Below, in pieces: positions 5,217 through 11,683 of a DNA stretch of 11,683 nucleotides. Source of the DNA: CAZWEZ01 sp964632795 (GTDB lineage: Bacteria; Pseudomonadota; Alphaproteobacteria; Rhodospirillales; 2-02-FULL-58-16); NCBI GenBank assembly GCA_964632795.1, contig CAZWEZ010000108.1, forward strand, positions 1-11,683. The letters are read 5' to 3'. The notes under the pieces are model-generated. The model saw only the letters and a list, made by a program, of their open reading frames with translations, made no database searches and was not told where the DNA came from. Each line of letters begins with the position of its first letter. Position 1 is the first letter of the stretch. The translations under genes and the position numbers were made by a program.

Positions 5217-8200
5217 TCAGCTGCCGCTGCCGTCGAAGGTGATGGCCACGGTGCCGTCGTTGTCGTTGCCGGAGATCGAGTATCCGCCGTCCTCGTTGCG
5301 CAGATCGTCGGCATCGACATCCTTCAGCCGCACCGAGACCGAACTCGAACCTCCGAAGGTGACGATGGCGTCGTCGCCATCCTTCTCGACCTTGAAATCG
5401 GTGATGTCGAACTCCTCGCCCTCGAACAGCACCGTGTCGCCGCTTCCCAGGTCCATGATGACGTCGTTGCCGTCCTGGGCATGGAAGACGAAGGTGTTCT
5501 CGCCGTCGCCGCCGTACAGAAGGTCGTCGCCTTGGCCGCCGATCAGGGTGTCGTCGCCGGCACCGCCCGACAGCGTGTCTTTGCCCTTGCCACCGTCCNN
5601 NNNNNNNNNNNNNNNNNNNNNNNNNNNNNNNNNNNNNNNNNNNNNNNNNNNNNNNNNNNNNNNNNNNNNNNNNNNNNNNNNNNNNNNNNNNNNNNNNNCG
5701 CCGCCGGACAGGCTATCCTTGCCTTCGCCGCCATACAGGGTGTCGTCGCCGGCGCCGCCGGACAGGCTATCCTTGCCTTCGCCGCCATACAGGGTGTCGT
5801 CGCCGGCACCGCCCGACAGCGTGTCTTTGCCCTTGCCACCGTCCAGGATGTCGTCGCCGGCGCCGCCGGACAGGCTATCCTTGCCTTCGCCGCCATACAG
5901 GGTGTCGTCGCCGGCGCTGGCCCACAGGACGTCGTCGCCCTCGCCGCCGTCGATGGTCACGTCGCCGTAGTCGAAGCGGTTGCTGGTCAGGTCGACCACA
6001 TCGTTGCCCCGGCCGGCCTCGATGGTCTCGATGTTGCTGATGTTGGGAGCGCTGCCCCAGTCGTCGAGGAACAGGGCGTCGTCGCCGTCGGTCATCCTCA
6101 GGGTGTCGTCGCCGGCGCCGCCGTCGAAATCGTCCCGGCTGCGGCTCATGCCGCTGATCGAGACCACCTCGCCGCTGCCCTCGACGCCGACGCTGCCGAC
6201 GTTGAGGGCGCCCCAGCCGCCGCCCCAGGTGCCGTCGGCGTTGTAGAGGAGGGTGTCGTCGCCGTCGCCGCCGTCGAGCGTGTCGGTGCCGGCGCCGCCG
6301 TCCAGCGTGTCGGACCCGGCGTCCCCGCTCAGGATGTCGTCCCCGGCTCCCCCGCTCAGGGTGTCGTCGCCGCCGAGCCCGTAGATCTGGTCGTTGCCGC
6401 CCAGGGCGTCGATCACGTCGTCGCCCTCGGTTCCGTACAGCACGTCGTCGCCTTCGGTCGGCGCGTCGTCGACCGCTGTCACCGTGAGGTCGAAGTCGGC
6501 GCTGGCCAGAGCCGTCGTGCCGTCGCTCACCGTGAACGCGAACGAGGTCGAGCTGTTCTCCGAGCCGTCGTGCACGTAAGACACCGAGCCCCCGTCCAAC
6601 TGCGCCTGGGTGAAGCTCGTCGCCTCGACGCCGCCAACCAATATCGTGCCCGTGCCGAGGTCGCTCACCGTGTAAACGAGATCGCCGGCGGCGGTGTCCG
6701 GGTCCGTAACCTGAAGCATCGTCGAGGTCAGGGCCACCGAAGCGCCCTCGGCAACCGTCGCCCCCAGGTTCGCCGCCAGCACCGGCGCGTCGTTGACGGC
6801 CCTGACCGAGATCGTCTCCGAAACCATCGTGCTGGTAGCGCCGTCGCCATCGTTCAGCGTGATATTGACGGTGCGGTCGCCTTCGGCCGGATTTTCGCTG
6901 GTGTTCTCGAAGGTGATCTGATTCAGCACCTTCTCCGCGATCTCGGGCGTCGTGTTCGCGTTGAAGGATATTGCCAGGTCTTCTCCGTTGGCGCCACCGG
7001 TGAACGTACCGATAAGGTTCCCGTTCGTACCCGGATAAAACAATTCATTGCCATTCACAGCAACACCGCCGGGACCGATGGACAGGACGTCGTTCGCGGT
7101 CCCGCCTTGCAGCGACACGGTCAACCCGCCGCCGTCGAAGTTCGGCGAGTCGACATCCCCGACAACCACGTCGCCGGCCGGGGCGATCTTGATCGGAGCC
7201 TGGCCTTCGGTGAACGTCGATGGCCCACCCTGAAGGGTGACCACCGGCGCATCGTTGACGTTGTTGTAGGTCAGGGTAAGACTCGACGAGGCCGTCGCGT
7301 TCGAAGCCCCGGAACCGTCATCCACCGTATAGGTGAACTGGACATCGCCCGTAAAGTCCGCGTTCGGGGTGAAGGTCCAGGTTCCGTCGCCGTTATCGGA
7401 AAGCGTGCCGTCCGCGCTCGACGTTGTCACGTCCGTCACCGTCAGGACATCGGATGTGTCCGGATCGAACGAGTCCTGAAGCAGGAAGTTCGACGTGATC
7501 GTGAAACTGTTGTCCTCGATCGCCGTCGCCGTGTGCGCAACCGCGACCGGCGCGTCGTTGGTGCCGGTGATGGTCACCGTCGCCGTCGCCGTGTCGGTGC
7601 CCCCGGCGCCATCGTCAACCGTGTAGGTGAAGCTTACGTCACGGCTCTCGCCGACACCAAGGTCCTGGAAGTCCGCGCCGGGAGTGAAGCTGAAGGTGCC
7701 GTCGTCGTTGTTGGTCACCGTGCCTTCGGCGGGCTGCTCGTTGATCGTGAACGTAAGGGTGTCGTCGTCGATGTCACTGGCGCTGAAGGCGATCGTCGTC
7801 GCCGCCCCGTCCTCGACGGCGGCGCCGGAAACATCGACCGCCACCGGAACGTCGTTGTCCGGGTCGACGGTCAGGCTGACGGTCGCCGTGTCGGTGCCCC
7901 CGGCGCCGTCCGAAACCGTATAGGTGAAGCTGTCGGTGCCGTTGTAGTCGGCGTCCGGCGTGTACGAAAGAACGGTGTAGCCGGTAACCGGATCGGTCGT
8001 CTCCACGACCGTGCCATGCGCCGGCTGGCCGAAGCTGCTGATCGAAAGCGTGTCGCCGTCGAGATCGGTATCGTTGGCCAGAACGTCGATGTCCAGAGAC
8101 GTATCCTCGGTTGCCAACGCAGAATCATCAACTGCATCAGGAGGATCGTTGACCGCCGCCACGTCAATGGTGGCCGATGTCGGGGTTACCAGAGTCCCAT

Positions 8201-11200
8201 CGGAGACGCCGTAGCTGAGGTTGACGGTGCCGTTGAAGTCGGCGTCGGGAGTGAACGTCCAGCTGCCGTCGGGGTTGGGGGTGATGGTGCCGTCGTCGGC
8301 GCTCAGGTTGACTATGCTGAGTACATCGCCATCAACGTCGCTGGAACCGGCCAGCAGATCATTGGCAGTGATCAACAGCGTACCGTCTTCGTTCATCGCA
8401 AGCGCGGGTGTCGTCGGAACGGTCGGCGCGTCGTTTGCCCCGCCGACAGCAATGGTGGCCGATGTCGGAGTTACCAGAGCACCGTCGGAGACGCCGTAGC
8501 TGAGGTTGACGGTGCCGTTGAAGTCGGTGTCAGGGGTGAACGTCCAACTGCCGTCGGGGTTGGAGGTTATCGTCCCGCCGTCGNNNNNNNNNNNNNNNNN
8601 NNNNNNNNNNNNNNNNNNNNNNNNNNNNNNNNNNNNNNNNNNNNNNNNNNNNNNNNNNNNNNNNNNNNNNNNNNNNNNNNNNNGGGTGATGGTGCCGCCG
8701 TCGGCGCTCAGGTTGACTATGCTGAGTACATCGCCATCGATATCATCGGAACCGGCAAGCAGGTCATTGGCACTGATCGACAGCGTACCGTCTTCGTTCA
8801 TCGCAAAAGCCGGAGTGCCAACAGTCGGTGCGTCATTTTCCCCGCCGACAGCAATGGTCGCTGAGGTCGGGGTGCTGGTGGTGCCGTCGGATACGTCGTA
8901 GCTAAGGTTGACGGTGCCGTTGAAGTTAGCGTCAGGGGTGAACGTCCAACTGCCGTCGGGGTTGGAGGTTATCGTCCCGCCGTCGGCGCTCAGGTTGACT
9001 ATGCTGAGTACATCGCCATCAACGTCGCCGGAGCCGGCCAGCAGGTCGCTGGCGTTGATCTGCAACGTGCCGTCCTCGACCATCGCCAAGGTAGGCGGCA
9101 CATCAGGCACCGTCGGCGCGTCGTTGACCGCCGCCACCGAGACGTCGATGGTGCCGATGGTGGTCGCCATGTCGGTGCCGTCGGCCTCGGTCGAGGTCGC
9201 CGTCACCGTCAGCTGGAAGTCGTCATCGGAGTTCGCCGGAGGGGTGATGGTCAGACCGACCAACATGCCGGCCGACAGGGTCCAGGTGCCGTCCCGGTTC
9301 GGGGTGCCAGCGGAAAGCGTGGCCCCCGCGGGAACCCCGGAGATGGTGATCGACAGGGATTCGGAGCCGTCGGTGTCGGTCAGCGCCGAGGAGATGTCCA
9401 ACGAAATCGCCGTGTCCTCGGCCCCGGAGGCGGCCTGAACGACCAGCGTCGGGGCGTCGGCGACGGCTTCCACCGTCACGTTGGCGGTCGCCGTGCTGCT
9501 GGCGCCGTCGGTCGAGGTCGCGGTCACCGTCAACTGGAAATCGACGTCGGAATCCGCCGGCGGGGTGACGTTCAGGGTGGACAGGTTGGCGAGGTCGTCG
9601 CCGGATATCGTCCACGTGCCGTCGCCGTTGTCAAAACCCAGCGACAGGGTCGCCCCACTGGGCACGCCGGAGATCGACACGCTGTCGAGCTCGGCGAAGA
9701 GGCTGTCCACCGATGCCGAGAGGTCGAGCGCGATGGCCGTGTCCTCGTCGCCGGTCGGAGCGGCGACGGTGAGGGTCGGCATGCTGTCGATGGATACGGA
9801 CTGATCGGCGAACTGGAGGTTCTCGACGCCGCTCAGGACGTCGGTGCCGTCACTGCCGTCGCCCCCGACGTGGGTCACGGTGACCTCGTTGGTGACCGCA
9901 TCACGGGTGATGGTGTACTCGTCCATGTCGCCGCTGAAGACGGCGGTGTCCTTGCCTTCGCCGCCATCGATCACATCGTCTCCGGCGCCGCCGACCAGGG
10001 TATCCTTGCCTTCGCCGCCGTACAGGGTGTCGTCGCCGGTGCCGCCGTCGAGGAGGACGTCCTTGCCCTCGCCGCCGTCGAGAATGTCGTCGCCGGCGCC
10101 GCCGAACAGGGTGTCTTGGCCCTGGGCGCCGTCCAGGTAGTCGTTGCCCGCTCCGGCCTGGAGGGTATCGTCGCCCACGCTGCCGTAGAGGATCTGCGCC
10201 GTGGTGATCGCAAAATCGCCGCCGTCGGCCTCGGTCGAGGTCGCGGTGACGTCGAGGGCGAACCCATCGGGGACGTCCCCGGACGGCACCGACAGCGTCA
10301 GGCCCTCGAGGTCGCCGACCGACAGGGTCCAGGTGCCGTCGCCGTTATCCGTGCCGACCGAGAGGGCCGCGCCTTCGGGAACCCCGGCAATGGTGAACGA
10401 CAGGCTTTCGGAGCCGTCGGTATCGGTCAGGGACGATTCGATGTTGACCGGGAACACGGTGAGACCCCCCTCGCCCCCCGGGATGTGATCGCCCAGGGAG
10501 ACCGAAAGGGTCGGGGCGTCGGCGACGCCGGCCACCGAGATGTCGATGGTGCCGGTGGTGGTCGCGGTGTCGCCGGTCGCGGTCTCGGTCGAGGTCGCCT
10601 CCACCGTCAACTGGAAGTCGACATCCGAGTCGGCGGGCGGGGTGACCTTCAGGTTGGAAAGCTGATCCGGGCTCAGTATATACGTCCAGCTGCCGTCGGC
10701 CTGCTGAACCCCGCCGCCGAGAACCGCATCGTCCGTCCCCGCGGTCAGAACCGCGCCATCGGGAACCCCGGCAATGGTGACCGACAGGGTCTCGGAACCG
10801 TCGGTGTCGGTCAACGCCGCGGAGATGTCGAGCGCGATCACCGTGTCCTCGTCACCCTGGGCGACGCCCGTGAGCTGGTCGCCCGCAGCCTGCGAATCGA
10901 GATCGAGGGTCGGCGCATCGGCCCTATCATCACCATCGGCCGCCACCGCCACCGCCAGGGCAACCGGTCCCGTGGTTGCCGTCGTCGTGGCGCCGGTGTC
11001 AAAGTCGGTGTCGGTCACCGTCGAGCTCACCTGCAAGGTGAAGTCATCGCTGGAATCGGCGGGCGGAAGGATGGAAAGGTTGCTGTCGGCGCTGGCCAGA
11101 TTGGCCAGTTCCGCGTCGGTCAGGGAGCCGCCCGGACCGGAACCGGTGATGGTCGCCGTCGTCCCGTCAGGCGACATCGTCACCGTCAGGCCGCTGCCCG

Positions 11201-11683
11201 TGGCCGCCGAAACAACCGCGCCGGACGGAATGTCGGAAACCGTCACCGCGCTGACGACCTCGGAGCCGTCGGTATCGGTCACCGCGGCATCGATGAGGAG
11301 TTCGACCGCCGTGTCCTCGTCGGTCACGACATTGGTCACATCCAACACCGGCGCGTCGGCGTCGGCCGCCACCGAGACGTCGATGGTGCCGGCGGTGGTC
11401 GCCGTGTTGCCGCTGCCCGACACCGTCGAGACGGCCGTCACCGACAGGGTAAAGTCGACATCCGAATCGGCCGGCGGGGTAATGGTCAGGCCATTGAGCT
11501 CATTCGAGGCCAGCGTCCAGGTGCCGTCGCCGTTGTTGGTTCCGGCCGACAGCACGGCGCCCTGGGGAACGCCGCCGATGGCGATGGAAAGGGTCTCGTT
11601 GCCGACCGTATCGGTGGAAATCGCGGCGATGTCCAACGGAATCGCCGTGTCCTCGGTGCCGGCGGCATCCGCAACCGTCAGCG
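5217..11683 (-). CDS. Giant type I-secreted RTX adhesin, C-terminal part (N-terminus beyond window)
   Basis: About 2150 C-terminal residues are visible; the frame stays open to the window edge. In protein order they hold four ~110-145-residue repeats of the T1SS-143/cadherin-like kind (EDTAI, TDTDGSE, GVP-GA, NGDGTWTLS, PPADSDVDF), an internal RTX block, two more such repeats, an array of ~95-residue repeats (DVDGDVLSIVNLSADGG), several Big_9/VCBS/cadherin-like domains linked by NDAP, a long RTX block of GGxGxDxLx nonapeptides and a ~90-residue tail ending FDGSGS. I found no cysteine. It is very rich in Asp, Thr, Gly and Ser. RTX repeats bind calcium and fold after export through a type I secretion channel; the C-terminal tail carries the secretion signal. 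Such proteins usually mediate surface attachment and biofilm formation. Whether it is retained at the surface and cut by the LapG-like protease depends on the unseen N-terminus. Two 100-N gaps interrupt it, in frame. Confidence 0.9.
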   Translation of the reverse strand, partial: LTVADAAGTEDTAIPLDIAAISTDTVGNETLSIAIGGVPQGAVLSAGTNNGDGTWTLASNELNGLTITPPADSDVDFTLSVTAVSTVSGSGNTATTAGTIDVSVAADADAPVLDVTNVVTDEDTAVELLIDAAVTDTDGSEVVSAVTVSDIPSGAVVSAATGSGLTVTMSPDGTTATITGSGPGGSLTDAELANLASADSNLSILPPADSSDDFTLQVSSTVTDTDFDTGATTTATTGPVALAVAVAADGDDRADAPTLDLDSQAAGDQLTGVAQGDEDTVIALDISAALTDTDGSETLSVTIAGVPDGAVLTAGTDDAVLGGGVQQADGSWTYILSPDQLSNLKVTPPADSDVDFQLTVEATSTETATGDTATTTGTIDISVAGVADAPTLSVSLGDHIPGGEGGLTVFPVNIESSLTDTDGSESLSFTIAGVPEGAALSVGTDNGDGTWTLSVGDLEGLTLSVPSGDVPDGFALDVTATSTEADGGDFAITTAQILYGSVGDDTLQAGAGNDYLDGAQGQDTLFGGAGDDILDGGEGKDVLLDGGTGDDTLYGGEGKDTLVGGAGDDVIDGGEGKDTAVFSGDMDEYTITRDAVTNEVTVTHVGGDGSDGTDVLSGVENLQFADQSVSIDSMPTLTVAAPTGDEDTAIALDLSASVDSLFAELDSVSISGVPSGATLSLGFDNGDGTWTISGDDLANLSTLNVTPPADSDVDFQLTVTATSTDGASSTATANVTVEAVADAPTLVVQAASGAEDTAISLDISSALTDTDGSESLSITISGVPAGATLSAGTPNRDGTWTLSAGMLVGLTITPPANSDDDFQLTVTATSTEADGTDMATTIGTIDVSVAAVNDAPTVPDVPPTLAMVEDGTLQINASDLLAGSGDVDGDVLSIVNLSADGGTITSNPDGSWTFTPDANFNGTVNLSYDVSDGTTSTPTSATIAVGGENDAPTVGTPAFAMNEDGTLSISANDLLAGSDDIDGDVLSIVNLSADGGTITXXXXXXXXXXXXXXXXXXXXXXXXXXXXXXXXXXDGGTITSNPDGSWTFTPDTDFNGTVNLSYGVSDGALVTPTSATIAVGGANDAPTVPTTPALAMNEDGTLLITANDLLAGSSDVDGDVLSIVNLSADDGTITPNPDGSWTFTPDADFNGTVNLSYGVSDGTLVTPTSATIDVAAVNDPPDAVDDSALATEDTSLDIDVLANDTDLDGDTLSISSFGQPAHGTVVETTDPVTGYTVLSYTPDADYNGTDSFTYTVSDGAGGTDTATVSLTVDPDNDVPVAVDVSGAAVEDGAATTIAFSASDIDDDTLTFTINEQPAEGTVTNNDDGTFSFTPGADFQDLGVGESRDVSFTYTVDDGAGGTDTATATVTITGTNDAPVAVAHTATAIEDNSFTITSNFLLQDSFDPDTSDVLTVTDVTTSSADGTLSDNGDGTWTFTPNADFTGDVQFTYTVDDGSGASNATASSSLTLTYNNVNDAPVVTLQGGPSTFTEGQAPIKIAPAGDVVVGDVDSPNFDGGGLTVSLQGGTANDVLSIGPGGVAVNGNELFYPGTNGNLIGTFTGGANGEDLAISFNANTTPEIAEKVLNQITFENTSENPAEGDRTVNITLNDGDGATSTMVSETISVRAVNDAPVLAANLGATVAEGASVALTSTMLQVTDPDTAAGDLVYTVSDLGTGTILVGGVEATSFTQAQLDGGSVSYVHDGSENSSTSFAFTVSDGTTALASADFDLTVTAVDDAPTEGDDVLYGTEGDDVIDALGGNDQIYGLGGDDTLSGGAGDDILSGDAGSDTLDGGAGTDTLDGGDGDDTLLYNADGTWGGGWGALNVGSVGVEGSGEVVSISGMSRSRDDFDGGAGDDTLRMTDGDDALFLDDWGSAPNISNIETIEAGRGNDVVDLTSNRFDYGDVTIDGGEGDDVLWASAGDDTLYGGEGKDSLSGGAGDDILDGGKGKDTLSGGAGDDTLYGGEGKDSLSGGAGDDTLYGGEGKDSLSGGXXXXXXXXXXXXXXXXXXXXXXXXXXXXXXXXXXDGGKGKDTLSGGAGDDTLIGGQGDDLLYGGDGENTFVFHAQDGNDVIMDLGSGDTVLFEGEEFDITDFKVEKDGDDAIVTFGGSSSVSVRLKDVDADDLRNEDGGYSISGNDNDGTVAITFDGSGS
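5220..5505 (-). other. Adhesin C-terminal tail with type I secretion signal region
   Basis: After the last RTX repeat comes a ~95-residue segment starting ENTFVFHAQDGNDVI. It contains GSGDTVLFEG, a beta-rich DGDDAIVTFGG stretch and the end VAITFDGSGS. This resembles the serralysin-type C-terminal module that follows RTX repeats (DVIxDLxxGD). The secretion signal of type I substrates lies in the last ~60 residues and has no fixed motif, so its position here is by analogy. Confidence 0.6.
5561..5914 (-). repeat. 54-base tandem repeat array encoding paired RTX nonapeptides
   Basis: Two 54-base unit types alternate. Type S (GGAGDDTLY / GGEGKDSLS) occurs at 5699-5752, 5753-5806 and 5861-5914, and these three copies are identical. 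Type K (DGGKGKDTLS variant) occurs at 5807-5860 and, cut by the gap, at 5561-5598. Units are 18 codons long, so gain or loss of units keeps the frame. The identity at DNA level, not just protein level, points to recent duplication or gene conversion. Confidence 0.9.
5599..5698. other. Assembly gap (100 N) inside the 54-base RTX array
   Basis: Exactly 100 N, a conventional placeholder. The left flank stops 38 bases into a K unit and the right flank starts exactly at the first base of an S unit. If the array is regular, the missing length should be 16 + 54n bases, which 100 is not. Both 100 and 16+54n leave remainder 1 on division by 3, which explains why the adhesin frame is kept. Confidence 0.95.
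6460..8140 (-). other. Adhesin segment of Big_9/VCBS and cadherin-like domains
   Basis: Five non-identical domains are joined by NDxP linkers, in protein order. A Big_9-like domain (VLANDTDLDGDTLSI, YTPDADYNGTDSFTYTVSDG) lies at about 8135-7840 and a VCBS-like domain (FSFTPGADFQD) at about 7840-7545. A further one (WTFTPNADFTGDVQFTYTVDDG) lies at about 7545-7240. A longer ~150-residue domain (GDVDSPNFDGGGLTV to VNITLNDGDG) lies at about 7240-6780, and a Cadherin_3/CSPG-like one (VAEGASVALTSTMLQVTDPD, VSYVHDGSENS) at about 6780-6460. They are likely stalk modules that extend the adhesin. Divergence between them contrasts with the near-identical neighbouring array. Confidence 0.7.
8140..9113 (-). 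repeat. Array of ~95-residue (282-285 base) cadherin-like repeats
   Basis: At least four units share DLLAGS-DVDGDVLSIVNL, SADGGTIT, NPDGSWTFTPD, DFNGTVNLSY and VSDG, and end in NDAPTV. At DNA level a stretch starting GGCGCTCAGGTTGACTATGC recurs at about 8298, 8703 and 8984, followed by a shared continuation to CATCGCCATC. The visible unit spacing is 285 bases (8266 to 8551). The array is interrupted by the second assembly gap, so its copy number is unknown. Confidence 0.88.
8584..8683. other. Assembly gap (100 N) inside the ~95-residue repeat array
   Basis: Exactly 100 N. The left flank stops just where units become identical (after CCCGCCGTCG), and the right flank starts at the matching point of another unit variant. 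By repeat register the missing DNA should be about 265 + 285n bases, so the real gene is probably at least ~165 bases longer than shown. The remainder modulo 3 is the same as for 100, which keeps the frame. Confidence 0.9.
9113..9785 (-). repeat. Two T1SS-143/cadherin-like repeats after the internal RTX block
   Basis: In protein order, one unit (about 9785-9450) has GDEDTAIALDLSASVD, SGVPSGATLS, NGDGTWTIS and PPADSDVDFQLTVTATS. The next (about 9449-9113) has AEDTAISLDISSALTDTDGS, SGVPAGATLSAGT and PPANSDDDFQLTVTATST. They match the repeats upstream of the RTX block, so the block interrupts one original array. The first unit has lost the usual TDTDGSE motif. Confidence 0.8.
9785..10185 (-). 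repeat. Internal RTX block with a C-terminal-type tail, mid-adhesin
   Basis: About eight to nine RTX nonapeptides (VGDDTLQAG, GGAGDDILD, GGEGKDVLL, GGTGDDTLY, GGEGKDTLV, GGAGDDVID) occupy about 10180-9945. They are followed by DTAVFSGDMDEYTITRD, then VTVTHVGGDGSDGTDVLSGV and ENLQFADQSV (about 9945-9785). That last pattern is the one that commonly closes the RTX domain near the C-terminus of type I-secreted proteins. Between GGEGKDVLL and GGTGDDTLY an extra Asp shifts the nonapeptide register by one. Confidence 0.85.
10180..11683 (-). repeat. Four T1SS-143/cadherin-like repeats at the visible N-terminal side
   Basis: Boundaries at the ADAP linkers fall near 11350, 10910 and 10515, so units are about 110-145 residues and the first is cut by the window edge. 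Each has an (E)DTA start, a GVP-GA or DIPSGA turn, and in three a GDGTWT-like or DGSWT turn plus PPADS or an equivalent. The unit at about 11350-10910 is the most divergent (VSDIPSGAVVSAATGSGLTV, SPDGTTATITGSGPGGSLTD). They are likely extended stalk domains outside the cell. Confidence 0.8.

Larger units (their letters stand above)
5505..6465 (-). repeat. C-terminal RTX (calcium-binding nonapeptide) region
   Basis: It starts at GDDVLYGTEGDDV and runs through many GGxGxDxLx nonapeptides, in three parts. A first block lies at about 6465-6255. A glycine/tryptophan-containing insert (GTWGGGWGAL to SRDDF, about 6245-6125) and a second non-RTX insert (FLDDWGSAPNISNIETIEAG, then VVDLTSNRFDYG, about 6085-5965) follow. 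The last part is the regular 54-base array. Each nonapeptide pair should form calcium-bound turns of a parallel beta roll outside the cell. The assembly gap at 5599-5698 means the number of repeats is unknown. Confidence 0.9.

Noticed and set aside
5561..5914. CRISPR-like regular repeats
   Set aside because: The 54-base units follow one another with no unique spacers and encode RTX nonapeptides in frame.
5184..8864. A 1226-codon open frame on the plus strand opposite the adhesin
   Set aside because: It is a shadow of the adhesin: its sequence is low-complexity Val/Ala/Gly/Arg repeats mirroring the RTX and cadherin-like codons, with no recognisable fold, and it reads through both N gaps. The RTX frame on the other strand is unmistakable.
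5217..11683. Searching the visible adhesin for a LapG cleavage site (di-alanine in a TAAG/PAAG-like motif)
   Set aside because: The site lies in the N-terminal retention module, which is outside the window; no convincing site is expected or claimed in this part.

Overview
The window is high-GC bacterial DNA with strong codon bias. The protein families (a LapG-type transglutaminase-like cysteine peptidase, a Cache/PAS/HD-GYP membrane protein, a PaaK-like ligase and a giant cadherin-like/RTX secreted protein) suggest an alphaproteobacterium, perhaps a Rhodospirillales-like one. That placement is inferred from gene content and base composition, not from a marker gene.

Layout. 1-627 (+) is the 3' end of a helical-repeat (TPR-like) protein. 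681-1361 (-) encodes a secreted LapG-like cysteine protease with a complete Cys-His-Asp triad and a good sigma70-type promoter. Diverging from it, 1563-3740 (+) encodes a two-TM sensor with an extracytoplasmic domain, a PAS domain and an HD-GYP domain that has lost nearly all its metal ligands. 3753-5117 (-) encodes a PaaK/CapK-like adenylate-forming enzyme. After a strong hairpin terminator, 5217 to the window edge (-) is the C-terminal ~2150 residues of a giant type I-secreted RTX adhesin. Its N-terminus lies beyond the window. The adhesin contains two 100-N assembly gaps, both inside near-identical repeats.

How it may work together. In known Lap systems, LapG is a periplasmic calcium-dependent protease that cuts the N-terminal retention module of a giant RTX adhesin. 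A membrane protein that binds c-di-GMP (LapD, with degenerate GGDEF-EAL domains) controls it. This window has a LapG-like protease and a giant RTX protein but no LapD. The gene divergent from the protease is a membrane sensor with a degenerate HD-GYP domain, which could play a LapD-like role with a different cytoplasmic module. This is an inference and the most interesting hypothesis here. The type I transporter genes and the adhesin N-terminus, which would carry the cleavage site, are not in the window.

The adhesin itself has an unusual architecture. An RTX block with a tail of the kind usually found at the C-terminus sits in the middle of the Ig/cadherin-like repeats, and a second, longer RTX block precedes the true C-terminus.
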